Positions 11,023-24,800 of a stretch of 64,000 nucleotides of DNA are shown piece by piece. The notes beneath the pieces were generated by a model that had not been told where the DNA came from, ran no database searches, and saw only the letters and a program-made list of their open reading frames with translations. Position 1 is the first letter of the stretch; each line of letters starts with the position of its first letter. The position numbers and the translations under genes are program-made. Source of the DNA: Polyodon spathula. Taxonomy: Eukaryota > Chordata > Actinopteri > Acipenseriformes > Polyodontidae. The stretch is from positions 16,485,193 to 16,549,192 of the forward strand of contig NC_054534.1 of the NCBI RefSeq assembly GCF_017654505.1. The letters run 5' to 3'.

Positions 11023-14000
11023 TGAGTGCCAGGCACAAAAGAAACATGTCCTTATAACTGCACTGCTTCCTCACCGCTTTACATGTGCTTATTCATTTAC
11101 TGCCAGAATGGAAAGCTTCTCATATAAAGTATTTTAATCCATTCAAAGCAACAGAATTATCCCAGTCTAATGCAATTTGGTTTGCTAAATTCTGTCACAA
11201 AAAAAAAAAACTGTACACACACTCTTGTTGCATATTTTGTAGGATAAACACATTTACATTATAATAATAACTTGCAGCTGAATGTGGAACCATGTTATTC
11301 CACTAATTCTTTATTGCTGGAAAGGCAGGAGAAAACCCATTTTGCTAGGTTAGCAGACAATGCTGACACCATTGGACTCTGCAGCAGTAATACTAATAGT
11401 GATAAAGAAAACTATACAGATGTGGGCTTCTGCCCTTGGCGTCTCTTTTACAGATGGTCACCTTTTGAGCAGAATACAGTTTTGTAAATTTCATTATAAT
11501 TTCTCTTTTATCAGCACTGACATAAACGGAAACGTTTGACACTTTGCCGGAATCCTATTTCATTTGGGTTTCCTGTCTTTCTGACCGTTCTCAGATTCAA
11601 GGTTGTAAGTCCCAGTGATTGAGAGCTTTTAAAGCACATGTAAATTGTTAACAAGTCATGTAGCATAGTGAGGTGAAGCAGTCCCTGACCCCAACCTGCA
11701 GGAGCTACAGGATCAGTGATCCTCCCCTGGGATCACCAGCCAGGATCAGCAATTTGAAGTACATGCGCAGAACACGCACTCTTCTGACTACACCTTGAAC
11801 ATCATATGGCCTTGCCTTTAGCAAAAGCAGGCATCCCAGCAAGAATAAGAAAACAAACACATGGTTTTGTTTACCTTGAGTGTGCTATAATATGCACCAC
11901 TGTACATTTATAAATCAATGTGTGTGTATGTCTATCAAGATATGTACTGAAAACCACATGGAATGGATGTGTGAGGGAGTTAGTCTAATTCTTCTTGAGG
12001 GAGTGTCTAGTTCTGATCTCGTGGAGGAGTCTAGCTTCTCCCAGACAGGTTCTGACATGCACAACCCCTGTAATGAAGCTGCAGACAGGAACTGCTTTAG
12101 TCTACAGGAAGGTTTCGTTACATTACAACAACAATATCAGTGAAAACGCAGGCTCCTTTGTTGTGTGTTTTTTTTGCTAAGGTAGACTTTTCCCTTTTCT
12201 TACTGAAACCCAGGGATCTGGGTTCATAAAAACATGTCATTAAAACTGAATAGGCTTGGCTGGAAAATCATAACAAGCAAATAGGAGATGGTATAGACTA
12301 TCCTTCTAAGGCTGTATGTTGTACATTGATAAGCAAGAATTAAAGTGTGATTTGTATAACATTTGTTCTGTATTAAAATAGTGTAGAGCAGACTATATGT
12401 CTCCCAACGATAATCAATTCTCCCAGCGATAATATTCTCTACACAACAGGTGCTATTAAATGTGTAGATGCTACTGGAGCACTTAGTATAAAATGAAGAG
12501 ACAAACGCCATGTGAGTGTGTTTGCAGTGGAGTAAGTAGCCAATCAGAATGTGTTGGAAAATCCTTTATTCAACAGATGTACCACTGCTGCAAGGTAATG
12601 GCAACTACCTTGGTAATAATAATAATATGTAATATTATGTATATTTTATAATGCACATGCTTCATATAGAAAATTCATCCAGAAGGAGTTAGAGAATTGG
12701 ACCAAGAATTTTCTTTTCATTGTATTCAGAATTCTGAATTCAGAAGTTTATTTTTCGCTGTTACTATTATGTAGTTGTAATTAATTGAGAATGCTGTGGC
12801 AAAAAAAAAGAACATGTCAAGATTTCAAGACTATTATTTCTGACAGTCTTTGCTGCAAATAATAAGCCTACACTAGTATTAACTGTACCATTGCAAAACT
12901 TGTATTACATTAAACCTAATTACATAGTTGTGTGGTACCTCTTTGGTAGTACAATGTAAAGTGTATACACATTAAGCATAAACATTATGCAACACATTAT
13001 AAACAGTATTTAATCTCTAAATAATTTACACTGCAATGTTTATTTTGCTAGCACTTGTTTTTTGTGCATCTTAAAACAAACACTAAGATGTGTTTCTCAT
13101 CTGTTCAATTGCATTTGTTTTTTTACAGTTTACTTTTGCAGTCTCTAGACAAATGTTTTTGCTTTGAAGGTTCAGATCAAGTCCCTTTTATGCATTTCAT
13201 CGTTTTCACTCCTGTTGAGGGTTTATCTGTAATTAAGAAGTTGTGTTGGGGTTGTTAGCACAAAGCAGACCTGTATAAGACACTTTATACATTTAATTCA
13301 GACTTAAACCCATATATAAGTGGCTCTGAATATAGCTTTGGAAACAGAATTGAATGATGTGTTGAAGAGTCAAAGACAACAGCTTTTACTTTCAGGTCAG
13401 TGAACTGTCAGGGGTGATAGTTGTTTTCCATTCCTTAAAAGATTATGATCTTTTTAAAACAAGAAGGGGCCATTATTAGTCCAACACAAAGTACCTGTTT
13501 AGGATTGCCTAAGCCTGCTGACTACACAGTTCATAAACTGTCAGTCTGTGTTTTGCCCTGATAGAGCTCAAATAGGACACCACTATCTTGTACACTTGAA
13601 AACATAGCAGGCTTGCACTGAACCACATCCCTAGAGAAAGAACTGTCAGTCTCTAATTTTATGTAAACCTGTGTGAAACCAGTCTAGAGGCTTTGAAGCT
13701 ATGCAGTTTATAAATCCTTCTAGTACAAGGGACCTAAATTATACCTAAGAAAGAACTGTGTTAAAAAAAAAAAAAAACATGAGTCATTCTCACTAACCTC
13801 ACAATCACTCATATGTAGCTATGATATGCCAAACAGACAAGCGTGTCGATTTTCTGTGAGTAGACCTTTGTTAATGACATTTGAAAAAATGCCCAGCAGG
13901 TACGGCACATTCATCCATTAGATTTTGAACTGAGGTATCTGCAGTAAACACCCCAGGGTACTGATCTTATCTGCTCTGGCAGTAATTAAACTCAGTATGA

Positions 14001-15359
14001 AGTCTCTTGGCAATTCTTAAATCCCTTTTGTAGTGGTGCCAAGGGTTTGATGGTAGGCTTTAGGTGCATTGAAAACAGTGAAATATTTTAAGCCTTCATC
14101 TTTATGAACTTTTGGACCCTTTCAGATAAAAAAATAAAACAAATAAAAAAAACCATGTATTATGCTAGAAATACTGTGTCCAGTCTTGATTAGCTGCTCT
14201 TACACAAATAACCATCCAGTTTTACAGCCAAGAAGTTACAAAGCATGCAATGGCAGCTAAACATATTGTATCAGTCATGATAGAGTGTTCATTTTCATAA
14301 AGATCAACATCTTAGATATTATACATGTCATACATGTGAGAGGTCAAACAGCTCTGCTCTTTCATGATCTGTGAGAGATTTATAAGGGATAAATTTAAAA
14401 GGGAAAGTTACCAGTTGCTAAGTAAATCTTCCAGCTATAAAATAGGCATAGTCATGCCACTTTATTCATACCCACACCACCCACCAACTGTGGTATGAGG
14501 GTTCACCCTCTCTACAGCTCCCCTGCAAAATGTACTTGTCAGATACATGACTTTGGTATCTTTGTGTTTTACAAACCGGAAAGGTAAGGACTTGCTAAAC
14601 ATGTCCTGCATAAAATGTTGTGACCCCTGATTCTCAAACCACCAAAAACACAGCAAAAATGAGAACTCATGACCCTACCATCCCCACCCCCCAACATCCA
14701 TCACATTTATGTCAAAACTCAGTAAAGCATAGCGTCATCCTGAGGAGTAGCATTCAGTGTGACTGGGCCTGTTACTGTCTGGGAGCTTCACTGACTGGAA
14801 CCATGCTCAGAGATCAGGAAGCAGCATCAGGAGAGCCATTGTCAGAATAGATTAAAGAGTGATATGCATGTCATCTGAAGCTGGGGATCACGTTAAACAG
14901 GTGGACCACCCTAACGGCAATCACCCTTTACACTACAAAAGACAACAGTAACTAGCATTCCACACTGTTGATAGCCTGAATGAATAATTACAGATGCATT
15001 TCTTAGCAATAAAAAAGGAAACTGATCATGTATTACTGGGGGAGGTAGTGGAGCCAGGAACATACTGCCATATGTATGTTACATGTTATAATTTTGCATA
15101 TATCTAGAGAACGGCTTGTTCTATTTTGAAGAAACTTGGTAAGGGCTTTATTATTATTATTATTTATTATTATTTATTTCTTAGCAGAAGCCCTTATTAC
15201 AATTTATTTAGCCCAGTTTATTGATTGTAACATAATCGGGTCACATGTAAGCTGTCTGTGTACCATATATTCAGATGCAATTAAATACTATTCTTTACCG
15301 CAGGTTATTGATAGTTTCAGAATGTGGCGAATATAGTCTGTCTTGTCAATGTGCATTCT

Positions 15360-15720
15360 AACATATATCTTGAAAAGCTATTGTGATGAAACTTTCTAAG
15401 AACTCTCTCTGTTATTTATTGTATCACAATATGGGCGTGTATGGTATGGAGGCTGTCCATTCTACGTGTCAGATGCACATTTTTACATAATGAGAACCAC
15501 TTGTGCAATTGTGATGAAACTTACAAAAAATCATCTTTGGCTAGATATTTATTGTATCATACTCTGGGTCTCATGCAGAGGCTGTCCAACATACTTTAAC
15601 ACAAGCTATTGAGAGTATGGAGTAAATGAAGTTATATGTCTTTATGCCTGTTTGTCAAATTTACATTTTTCTATGGCATGCATACAGTATATGAGGGCCA
15701 GCTGCCTTTTCTTCCAGGCT
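15360..15720. repeat. Degenerate tandem repeat, about 135-bp period
   Basis: ATTGTGATGAAACTT occurs at about 15378 and again at about 15513. Each copy is followed by TATTTATTGTATCA, then by GGAGGCTGTCCA or AGAGGCTGTCCA. A third, weaker unit may follow. A related single copy lies near 3067-3180, so this is a dispersed family with local tandem copies. Confidence 0.5.
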
Positions 15721-18529
15721 ACAGATAGTAAGTAAATAGTTGTGTATCCCACTTGCAGTAAAATAAATATGCAACTTCTTAGATTTGTTTCAGATTCATT
15801 CAGACATTATAAACCAGCTGTCAAATCCCAATAATGATAACCAGGTTTAAATGAGAGAAAAACAACGTCCCTAGGTTTGTAAATGCTTATTTTCACTCCA
15901 TTGCTTTCCTTGCTTCACCAGATAGTTCCGTTTGGTCTGGTACTTCATAGGCCCCAAGGGATCATGATTAAAGACAGAGGTTTTAGAACACCAGTAGTTT
16001 CTGGTGACACAAAATTGAACTAATACAAGCTGTCCAGTATAAGAGATAGCCTTTACTAATTGTGTTACCTTATATTGTGCGGTGGTAAATAAGCACTTCC
16101 CTAGCCAGGCAGTCTGTAGTGCTCCAGTCTGGTAGGTGAAATTGTATCATTATTGTCTGTGAGACACCATTGCTGAATGAATTAGTAATTTTTGACTTGG
16201 ATACATTTTAAATAAATTAGCAGAGAATTGTAAAAATACTTTAATTGGCTATCGGACAGAGGTTGCCTATTGTAAGTGATTGTCTTTTGTAAAGCCGACA
16301 TTCAAAATTCACAGAAAGAACTTCATACTACAACCAAACAATGGCCCACCGTGCAGCCTCTTTCCATGATTGCCTGATAGTGTGTCACTTGAGTTCACTG
16401 TATGGAGTGCATGGGTTTCAATATTGCTTTCAGCACAATTGTGCCCAGTGGACTCAGGCCTTGGCACAACAGGAATTTAAAAGCACAACTTTCTTAAGTT
16501 GGTTAAAATGCTCATGCCAGGCACATGTAATCAGAAACTATGCATGCCTGTTAAGGAGACCATCACTGGCACAAATCCTCTTTTGAGGTCACAGGGGTGT
16601 CTTTAACTTCTGAGTTTTAAACTCATAATGAGTAAAAAAGATGGTACAAAGTGAATCTAAGCAACAAGAACAATAGATTAGTTAAGATAACACAATATTT
16701 GATACCCACAACAAGTTGTTCTTTAAAATAATTCTTCTTATAAAGCAGATTGTAAAATACCTGTTGTATTTTTATTTGAATGAAAAAGTCATTCTTCCAA
16801 GTTTTGTTTAAAGTATTATGTACGCATTTGTGAAGAAAATGGCATTTTTAGAAACTCTCCCTTAACTCTTTCAGAAGCATTTGGGAAAAGGTATCATAGT
16901 CTATACAATATGGCTACATTATCCCTGAACAGATTATTTCAGTGCTTGAATAAAAGTACTGTTAAAGTAAAAAATATGGTAAACATCAATATAAGCTCAC
17001 ACACAGTACTGCCATGGCTATCTTATAATGTGATTCTTGGTAAGAACTAGGACAGCCTTGTGTTGAGTTAATATTTTATTATGCATGCATTGGTCTCCTA
17101 GCAGTGTTATTCCATGTTTGCCTGAAGGTTAATCATTTTGGCTAGACTGATGTGGGAAGATTTAAGCAGTAGCTTGTAGGTAGCAAGTTCTTCTTGCTTT
17201 CTAATCCCTTTACCTGTCCAGCAGGGAAACATACCATCTATGACTAATGAACTTTTGTTTTGCCTGAAGGTAATGGAAAATAATCTCACATTTCAAGATC
17301 TAACAAGTGTGAAAGTGTATAGTGCTTCAACAGCAGTTTATATGTATATTATTTCTATTTTTATTGTTTTGTATTTTGCAAGAAGAAACCAGACTGGCTT
17401 TGGGGCTAGTGTTTTATGAAGAGCTATAAGGCTCAAAAAGGTTTAAAAGTTTACTGCTATCTAGAGTGGTAAAGCCTATAAAAAATAAAATAAAAAAGTT
17501 GTACATGAAAGAGGTGGGGGTGTATTTTGGATTTACAGAGAACATGTTTTTCATTTAGAAGAACAATGATAGGAGTTTGTTTGGGTACATAAGGGGATAT
17601 GGTTTTATGACACCACTCAGCCGAGTGAAAATTCCTATTGTTGATGGTTTACATGTGAGCTGATTTGTGAACTGCAAAAATGAAGGGAGGTTGTATATAC
17701 TAGGTGGTCAGACACACAGGATTGGAAGTTGTCTCTCAGAACACTTGTCTGTTGTCTGATGTTGATTGTCTGAAGTTGAGGTGTTGATGTAATTATGCTT
17801 GTTTAACTGGAAACTCCAGTTAAATCGCATCTCAAGGCCGACAATGGCATTTTAGGCTTTTCAAAAACAGATCTTCATGGCAGATACAGTTCAATAAAAT
17901 TATCTACAAACAACAACAACAAAAAAAGTAAATATTTGTTCACTCCACTGAACATAAATTATTGTTTTACACTGAACAGGTCAGTACATTATGCTTTTTG
18001 CATTCACGTGTGTGCACATGCAGGAGCACGTTGGTTTGGCAGAGGGCTAATGTGTACAGAAAGGTCAGCAAGTCTCAAACAGAATGTATTCAGTCTATGT
18101 TTTGGTTTTGCCTTGTTGGTTAGCCGTAAATAAAATATATTTCACATGTAGACACTGCACCTTTTTTAAAAATATGTTTTTGATATTATTTTAAAGGGGA
18201 TTAGTGAACGGGTAAGTCCTGTCAAACATGTCAACAGACAATCCTGTCTCACAACATTGGAAAGCGTCACAGTATCTTTCAATGGGTTTGGTTCTCTGTA
18301 AATATATAAAATCTACTAAACATTAAATGATAAAATACAGTTTTCAAAAATATATAAATGTGTCCATGGAACTAGTCATACAGTGATGTCTGAGGAACTG
18401 GAAGAGACACATAGAAAAATAACAAGAAAGTTTCCATGCCAACAGCAAGAGAAAACAATTAAGTATTGTATTTGGCTAAAGGACCGCACTGTTTTAACAG
18501 TTGTGTCTAACTGTCTAACAGTTGATAGC

Positions 18530-18580
18530 CTAGTTTTATCTCGGCCATCAGGTTACAGGTTAAATCCCGCCTAGAGACAA
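18530..18580 (+). repeat. Possible SINE fragment (B-box-like)
   Basis: CAGGTTAAATCCCGCC resembles the RNA polymerase III B-box region of tRNA-derived SINEs. The rest of the element is not clear. Low certainty. Confidence 0.2.
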
Positions 18581-19769
18581 CCTAGGCATAATGTGTCTAC
18601 CAGCAGTAGCATAACCTGATATGTGTGTTTTGGAGGGGGTGGTAGTGTTTGAAGTGTGCATTGTAGATGTTAAGGGAGTAAGTGACCCTGCCAATGTGTT
18701 TCACAAATGCTCCTAACAATCTCAAACAAACCTAGCAAGCTCCCAAGCATCACCTTTTGTATAAACGAATGTTCATTCTTCAAATAAACCAAGAGAAATA
18801 AACAACAACCTCAGTTAGGTTGAGAAGGTCTGTCTGATGATAGCATAGACCTTTTAATGTGGAGTGACATGTAAATGTGACCTGTTAGTGAAGCAGATGT
18901 GTTAACAGCATTAAAAAAGGAATAGGGAAACAGACCCACTTATATCAAGTCCTGTTTCAACTGTTCCTAATCCAGGTGGCAAGGTAGTGTCATATGTAAA
19001 CGTTAAAGATTTGTTGTAATTTGGAGAAGGTTGTTGTTTAGGATCTTAGTTTAGTCATGAGCAGGATGTGGTTGTTTTGCTATTGCTAAACACAATCATA
19101 CAACTCGATATATGGACTATTAAGTGCACCTATGAATTGTAAGAGGAGTATATTTTCAGAAACCATATGCAATTTTTGAAAAAGTGTTGAAAATCAACCT
19201 GCTGCTGTTTTATTTACTAGGGAGTATCTATTTAACAACTGGCAAAAATGCTTGTTTTAATCAGAAAGACAATAAACACAAAAAAATGGTATCTTGACAC
19301 CTGGAGAAGAGCTCTAATTGGCTCCCATTGGCCACTTAAATATACACATATTTCTTTTATGGAGACCCGAGTTCACACCACCAAGGTATTTTCATGCTAA
19401 GTGTGCAGCTAATGTCTGAGTGTGTGTAGGTGTGATGAGGGCCAGAGGAAGTTGTAACTTTTAATGAAGTGGCTGTACTGTCCCTCGAGAGCTTTGAGGA
19501 CAAAACTGTGCTTCACGTTTAATGCAATATCAGTTCTTGTAAATCTGGTGTTACTCTTGGTTCCCTGCAGTGAGCCAACATGTTGTATAGTTGGGGGACT
19601 GTAAAGAATGTATAGTAGACCAATGTTAGGTTTGTGTTGAACTGGGTCCTACTAGATTCCAATCATTTGAATTGTTGATTGAGGCAGCGTTAGTTCACAG
19701 CTCATCAGTTAATGGCTTTGCCGGCATTTGTCAGCTTTCTGTCTTTTTGATTGTGATCTAGCTTTTAAC

Positions 19770-19772
<3 letters not shown>

Positions 19773-19818
<46 letters not shown>
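19773..19818. repeat. (TA)n microsatellite
   Basis: An uninterrupted alternating TA tract of about 46 bases directly abutting the Tc1/mariner fragment on its right. The Tyr/Ile repeat at the end of the minus-strand frame is only translation of this tract. Confidence 0.9.
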
Positions 19819-19819
<1 letters not shown>

Positions 19820-19821
<2 letters not shown>

Positions 19822-20225
19822 ATAGAGCTTCCTCTTGATCACATTCCAAAGGTTTTCAATGGGGTTCAGATCTGGAGATTGGGCTGGCCATGACAGGGTC
19901 TTGATCTGGTGGTCCTCCAGCCACATCTTGATTGACCTGACTGTGTGGCATGGAGCATTGTCCTGCTGGAAAAACCAATCCTCAGAGTTGGGGAACATTG
20001 TCAGAGCAGAAGGAAGCAAGTTTTCTTCCAGGACAACCTTGTACTTGGCTTGATTCATACCAAATCTGCCCGATTCCAGCCTTGCTGAAGCACCCCCAGA
20101 TCATCACCGATCCTCCACCACATTTCACAGTGGGTGCGAGACATTGTGGCTTGTAGGCCTCTCCAGGTCTCCATCTAACCATTAGATGACCAGGTGTTGG
20201 GCAAAGCTGAAAATTGGACTCATCT
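19820..20225 (-). mobile_element. Tc1/mariner transposase fragment (minus strand)
   Basis: Minus-strand frames encode the catalytic half of a Tc1-family transposase. Motifs run from DESNF and RWRPGEAYKPQCLAPTVK through GGGSVMIWGCFSKAGIG, SEDWFFQQDNAPCHT (second catalytic Asp region) and SWPAQSPDLNPIENLWN (third catalytic acidic residue in the DD34E pattern) to NVIKRK. A frame change near 20045 separates the two main open pieces. The fragment lacks both ends and so is a non-mobile remnant. It faces a second fragment in the opposite orientation. Confidence 0.8.
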
Positions 20226-20366
20226 GGGGGTGCTTCAGCAAGGCTGGAATCGGGCAGATTTGTCTTTGTGAAGGGCGCATGAATCAAGCCAAGTACAAGG
20301 TTGTCCTGAAAGAAAACTTGCTTCCTTCTGCTCTGACAATGTTCCCCAACTCTGAGGATTGGTTTT
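19971..20366. repeat. Near-palindrome formed by two opposed Tc1/mariner fragments
   Basis: Bases 19971-20101 are nearly the reverse complement of 20222-20366, apart from a 14-base insertion in the right arm and a few substitutions. The arms are separated by about 120 bases. ATCTGG at the right-arm start and CCAGAT at the left-arm end suggest a microhomology-mediated joint. Confidence 0.7.
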
Positions 20367-20832
20367 CAGGAATGTGATCAAGAGGAAGATGGATGGTCAC
20401 AAGCCATCAAACAAAGCCGAGCTGTTTGAATTTTTGTGCCAGGAGTGGCATAAAGTCACCCAACATCAATGTGAAAGACTGGTGGAGAGCATGCCAAAGT
20501 CAGGGTTATTCCACCAAATATTGATTTCTGAACTCTTCCTAAGTTAAAACATTAGTATTGTGTTGTTTAAAAATGAATCTGAACTTATTTTCTTTGCATT
20601 ATTCGAGGTCTGACAACACTGCATCTTTTTTGTTATTTTGACCAGTTGTCATTTTCTGCAAATAAATGCTCTAAATGACAATATTTTTATTTGGAATTTG
20701 GGAGAAATGTTGTCAGTAGTTTTATAGAATAAAACAAAAATGTTCATTTTACCCAAACACATACCTATAAATAGTAAAACCAGAGAAACTGATAATTTTG
20801 CAGTGGTCTCTTAATTTTTTCCAGAGCTGTGT
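20222..20832 (+). mobile_element. Tc1/mariner 3' half (plus strand) with internal deletion and TIR
   Basis: Starts within LIWGCFSKAGIGQI, continues MNQAKYKVVL to MFPNSEDWF, then jumps to NVIKRKMDGHKPSNKAELFE and on to the transposase C-terminus (ERLVESMPK). About 42 residues carrying the FQQDNAP and DLNPIENLW catalytic blocks are therefore deleted relative to the neighbouring minus-strand copy. The 3' UTR ends at a typical mariner inverted-repeat terminus, CAGTGGTCTCTTAATTTTTT followed by CCAGAGCTGT (about 20801-20832). It is non-autonomous. Confidence 0.75.
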
Positions 20833-21309
20833 GTGTATATAGTCAAAGTGTTGGTGTACTTGACTTGACTGAGTTTTACCTCATGGTTTATGATCTAGGA
20901 ATACAATGATTATAAAAGTATAAAACAAGTTAGTTGAAGTCATCAGGATGTGTTGACTGAAAGAGAAAATGATATATAAAGGGATTCTAAGCAACAAGAA
21001 GAATGTTAAAAAATAGTGGTTCTTTCAGACCTGTACCAAGTTGGCCAACTATTACTATGAATAAATCACTGGAAATGTGTAGTTTTCTCTAGTGCTGTTT
21101 GTCAGGAAATGATAATAGCCAATCTTTTCTGGTACTACTTTCTAGAAAAGTAATTATTTGAAAAATCAAATCAGGCACCCCTTCTAAACTTGCATTACAG
21201 CATAACCCAATTTTAATACAGAGAAAGACCATCATAGTGTCTCTTGAGTCTATTTCAGGTTTCCCAAACCTGGAAACCCCGAGTGACAATCCTCTTTTTA
21301 GTACTTGTT

Positions 21310-21805
21310 TGTGACGGGGTACACCCCACTCCAGTATTTCTTTGTATATGTTGTTGTATTATTATCATTTAAATGTATTGTATGGTGTTTAAAAACACAA
21401 TGTTTTGTTATTATTGTTTTACAGCATGGATGGGGTTAAAATTCCCCATCCAGCTAAACGTATGCATAATGTAGCCATCTCTAAATTAATTAAGTGATTA
21501 CCGATTTGGAGATGGCCATGTGTGTATATATTTAAAGAGCAGATCAGCTAGGCTTGGTTGTTCTGAGGAGAAACATAAGAAGTAAGATATAAAAAATACG
21601 ATTGCTACTCATGCTGAATTTCAACCAGCACGGTACTTGTTTTATTTGAACCATTGTGTCTGTTTATTTTGGCCAAGTGTTTATTTTGTAAAGTGTTTTG
21701 TTTTGTAAGTAAAGAAACAACGCATTTGCGACTCACTCCATAGTACTTTGCCTGTGTGTTTACTTCCTGGTCGGTGATGTCACCACTTGACCATCCTGTC
21801 ATTGT
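21310..21805 (+). repeat. LTR-like interspersed repeat (copy A)
   Basis: Begins TGTGACGGGGTACACCCCAC and runs through CATGGATGGGGTTAAAATTC and GATTTGGAGATGGCCATGTG to a TATA-like TGTATATATTTAAAG, ending near TTCCTGGTCGGTGATGTCAC. It aligns block by block with copy B at 32790-33306 read on the minus strand. Promoter-then-terminator order suggests a solo LTR. Boundaries are approximate. Confidence 0.5.
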
Positions 21806-21809
21806 TATA

Positions 21810-24800
21810 GATTTTTCGTGGTATAAATTGGAATTTGTTGTTGTCAAGCAGCAAACTTCGATTTTTATGTATGTCCATTAATAAGATTGAAGTGAACCAA
21901 ATTTTCCATCCCTCTGTCACCAGTTTATATGTTTAATGTGTGTCCAGTGGTAGCTCCTCTTTGGATTTTAGTCTAATTTAGATGGGGTGATGGTGCATGT
22001 GTCCCTGTGGTCCCTCCTGCTGAGAAATATCTCCGCTGTGCAGCTGTCTCACTTCTATAAAAAAAAACTGCTCTTGACTGAACAATTTTTTTGACGGAGA
22101 CATCCACAGCGAGGCTCAATAAGGCTCATTCAGCCATTCTGTCCACCCAGCCATGGCTGTGCACTCCTGTTCACCTGGGCCAGTTGATAATCTACTCTAG
22201 ACTGGACTGGGCTCCTATATAAATAGTTCAAGGTCATTCACTTGTGCAAAACAGTGTCCAGCTGTACATTTGACAACAAATTGTTCTAAAAAGCTTATAG
22301 TCCTTCAAAAATTCTTACGCTTTTGGTACACATTTTATTTTAAATGGCATTTTAAAATACCCCTGCAGACAAACATATACGGTGGAATTACATGCTTTCA
22401 TGTAGGTTGTTTGTTGGTTTGTTTGTACTTATGTGTTTTAAACACCACAAAACATTTGATTGAGTTTAAAAAAAAAAAAAAAAAGTTGCATAATTATTAT
22501 TTATCACGAATTTTAGAATGTCTTCCTTTTGACATATGCATTCTTCAATTTAGAAAGCATATTTTAAATGCTCAATGAAGGTTTAGAAACAGAATATTGG
22601 CATGTTAGCTCAGCATTCCAAACTACGCCTACGGATTTGAGCACTGACATTCCAGCATGAAGACAACAATTGAGTGGAAAATAAGCTTACACGAATGCAT
22701 TCTTTGCTTCTAATGCCAGACGTCAGGTTTTTGTTTTAATTTTGGTTTTTGTTACCTAACTGCAATGTGTATTTAAAGAGCACTTAAGGCAGTTATTTTA
22801 CAAATAACAATTTATTCCAGAACAATGCAGATAAAATGTGTAGAGCAATTTAAGAAGTTTAGCATCTATATGTTTTTATGCATCTCATGTAAATGTAATT
22901 CTGTATATTGCATCCATCATCCAACTTCAAAGAAAAGGAAAGCCCAGTTTAACTGGTCAGTGCAAAATACAAAAACAAAAAATGAATAAAAACGATTATT
23001 CTTATTCTTATTAACTTGGGTGCATGGTTTTTCTTTATGACAATTTACAGTGCTGAATCTGTACAATCACATAGCAGTTGGAAATGACAAATGTATGGCT
23101 TGAGATTATTTGTTTCAGATGTTTTAACTTCCTAGCCTAGTAAAAAAATGTTTAATGTTTTTGTGACAGTCAGACAGTTACTCAGCTCAGTATTTCAGTG
23201 CAGAGAAATTCATCTGTAGGATCACCTGAAGAGAAGCTGGGGTCTCATAAATGAACGTTCAAAATGTTTATGAGTGTTAATGCAACACTCCTGCATCAAA
23301 GCCATGTTATATAACAAAGTTTTGGTACTAGGCAGGCACATTCTGTCTGGAAGGGCTTAATGTTCTGCTTAGCTGGGATTGAAAGCTGGAACCCGCTGGC
23401 CTGAGTCTGTATCCTCCCCCTGTGTGAAAGCTTGCCAACAAACAGCCTGAAAGACTGTTTTGTTTTCTTAACAGTCACTGTGGTCTTCAGGGCAGAGAGC
23501 GAGAGAGACAGGGTGAGCAAAGAGGGAGTGGGTACATGTGTGAAATGAAGAAACGGCAGCCCTGGCTGGTGTTGTTCGTGGGACAGAGCCAACCATTTGA
23601 ATCTGAGATAGAGATTTTCACACAAGCCAGAAAGCCTCAGAAAGCCTGTGCCTTGGTAAAGCCTGGCTAGTTCTAAGGCATGCAATTTAGTTATTACTTT
23701 TTGAGCTGATTAAGCAGAACGGTTAACTGTGTCAGGAAGTGACCTGCTGAAAAAGAGAAAATTAATCAAGGTAGTTTAAATGGTCAAGGGAAATCCTAAT
23801 GTGGCGAGCAAGGACCACCACCATAGGTCATAGCTCACTGTTGCTATATGCCTATATTCCTATACACTGTTTTGCATTTCTGCTTAATATGGACAGCAGT
23901 CTTGGAGAAGACAAGAGTACACAACTTTTCACAGGGATACACGGACCATTTGACACATGGCAGATCAGTTAGAACTTCTCACTTTACAACAACTCTGGCA
24001 TCTGGTGGTTTAATTAATTCAAACATTCCTGTAACCTATAAAGCAGCTACTGGCAATCAATCAAAGCAACTTCTGCTGGAAAACATGCCTGGGATTGGAA
24101 CTTCTGAGGGCATATCCAGAAATGCAGGCTATTTTCCAATTCTGAAATGTTCACTATAACTGCAGTACAGTCAAGAGCTAAAGGCTATCAAAGTGCAGCT
24201 GCCTCCATTTTGGATCCACTTGAAAGCCAGCAGTGTATGGTACTCTACACAGTAAACTTTGGTTTCCTCCATTTGAACTGGAAATTCAAACTACTGGATT
24301 AGATTCATAAAAAAAAAAAATACCTTTTTTCAGGGTTAGGAAAAACATCACTGTTAATAGGTATATTATGCCATTTTAATGAGCCAGTTGACATAAGAGT
24401 GATGCACTGTATATAGGCTTAGCTCAAATTGCAGGTTGCCAAGATGTATTGGGGTTCAAAGGGTTCAAAGGGTGAAACTATTCAAGGTCCTATTTAGTGA
24501 TTTTAAAAAAGGAGGTCCCAGAGAGAGCACTTTTTAAAACATTTCACATTTTAGATGCCTTCTTGACAGAACAGCACCAACCATCCGTTTTATTTTAACA
24601 ACACTGGTCCGCAGTGCTGTCATGTTAACCGAAATGATTTTTTAAGGGCATTCTTGCCTTTACAGAGGCAGCTTTAAGTAAAATTGAACATATCAGTTAT
24701 TAAATGCATTTGTTTTTATTTGTCAATATTAAAGTGGCTTTAATCAGACAACAGCTTACTCTATGCCTTTACAGTTAGCCATCCAATACTGATATTGGTT

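Larger units (their letters stand above)
9900..19770. other. Long non-coding stretch
   Basis: About 10 kb without a supportable gene. It contains a tRNA-like SINE head near 10965-11022, tandem degenerate repeats at 15378-15640, a TTA/TTTA microsatellite at about 15153-15180 and a SINE-like fragment near 18530-18580. The remaining open frames are short, lack recognisable domains and are probably chance. Confidence 0.4.

Noticed and set aside
19771..19830. Tyr-Ile repeat at the C-terminus of the transposase frame
   Set aside because: Produced by the (TA)n microsatellite and not part of the transposase.
23296..23685. 129-codon minus-strand frame
   Set aside because: No recognisable domain, no splice support, low-complexity Leu/Ser stretch; probably chance.
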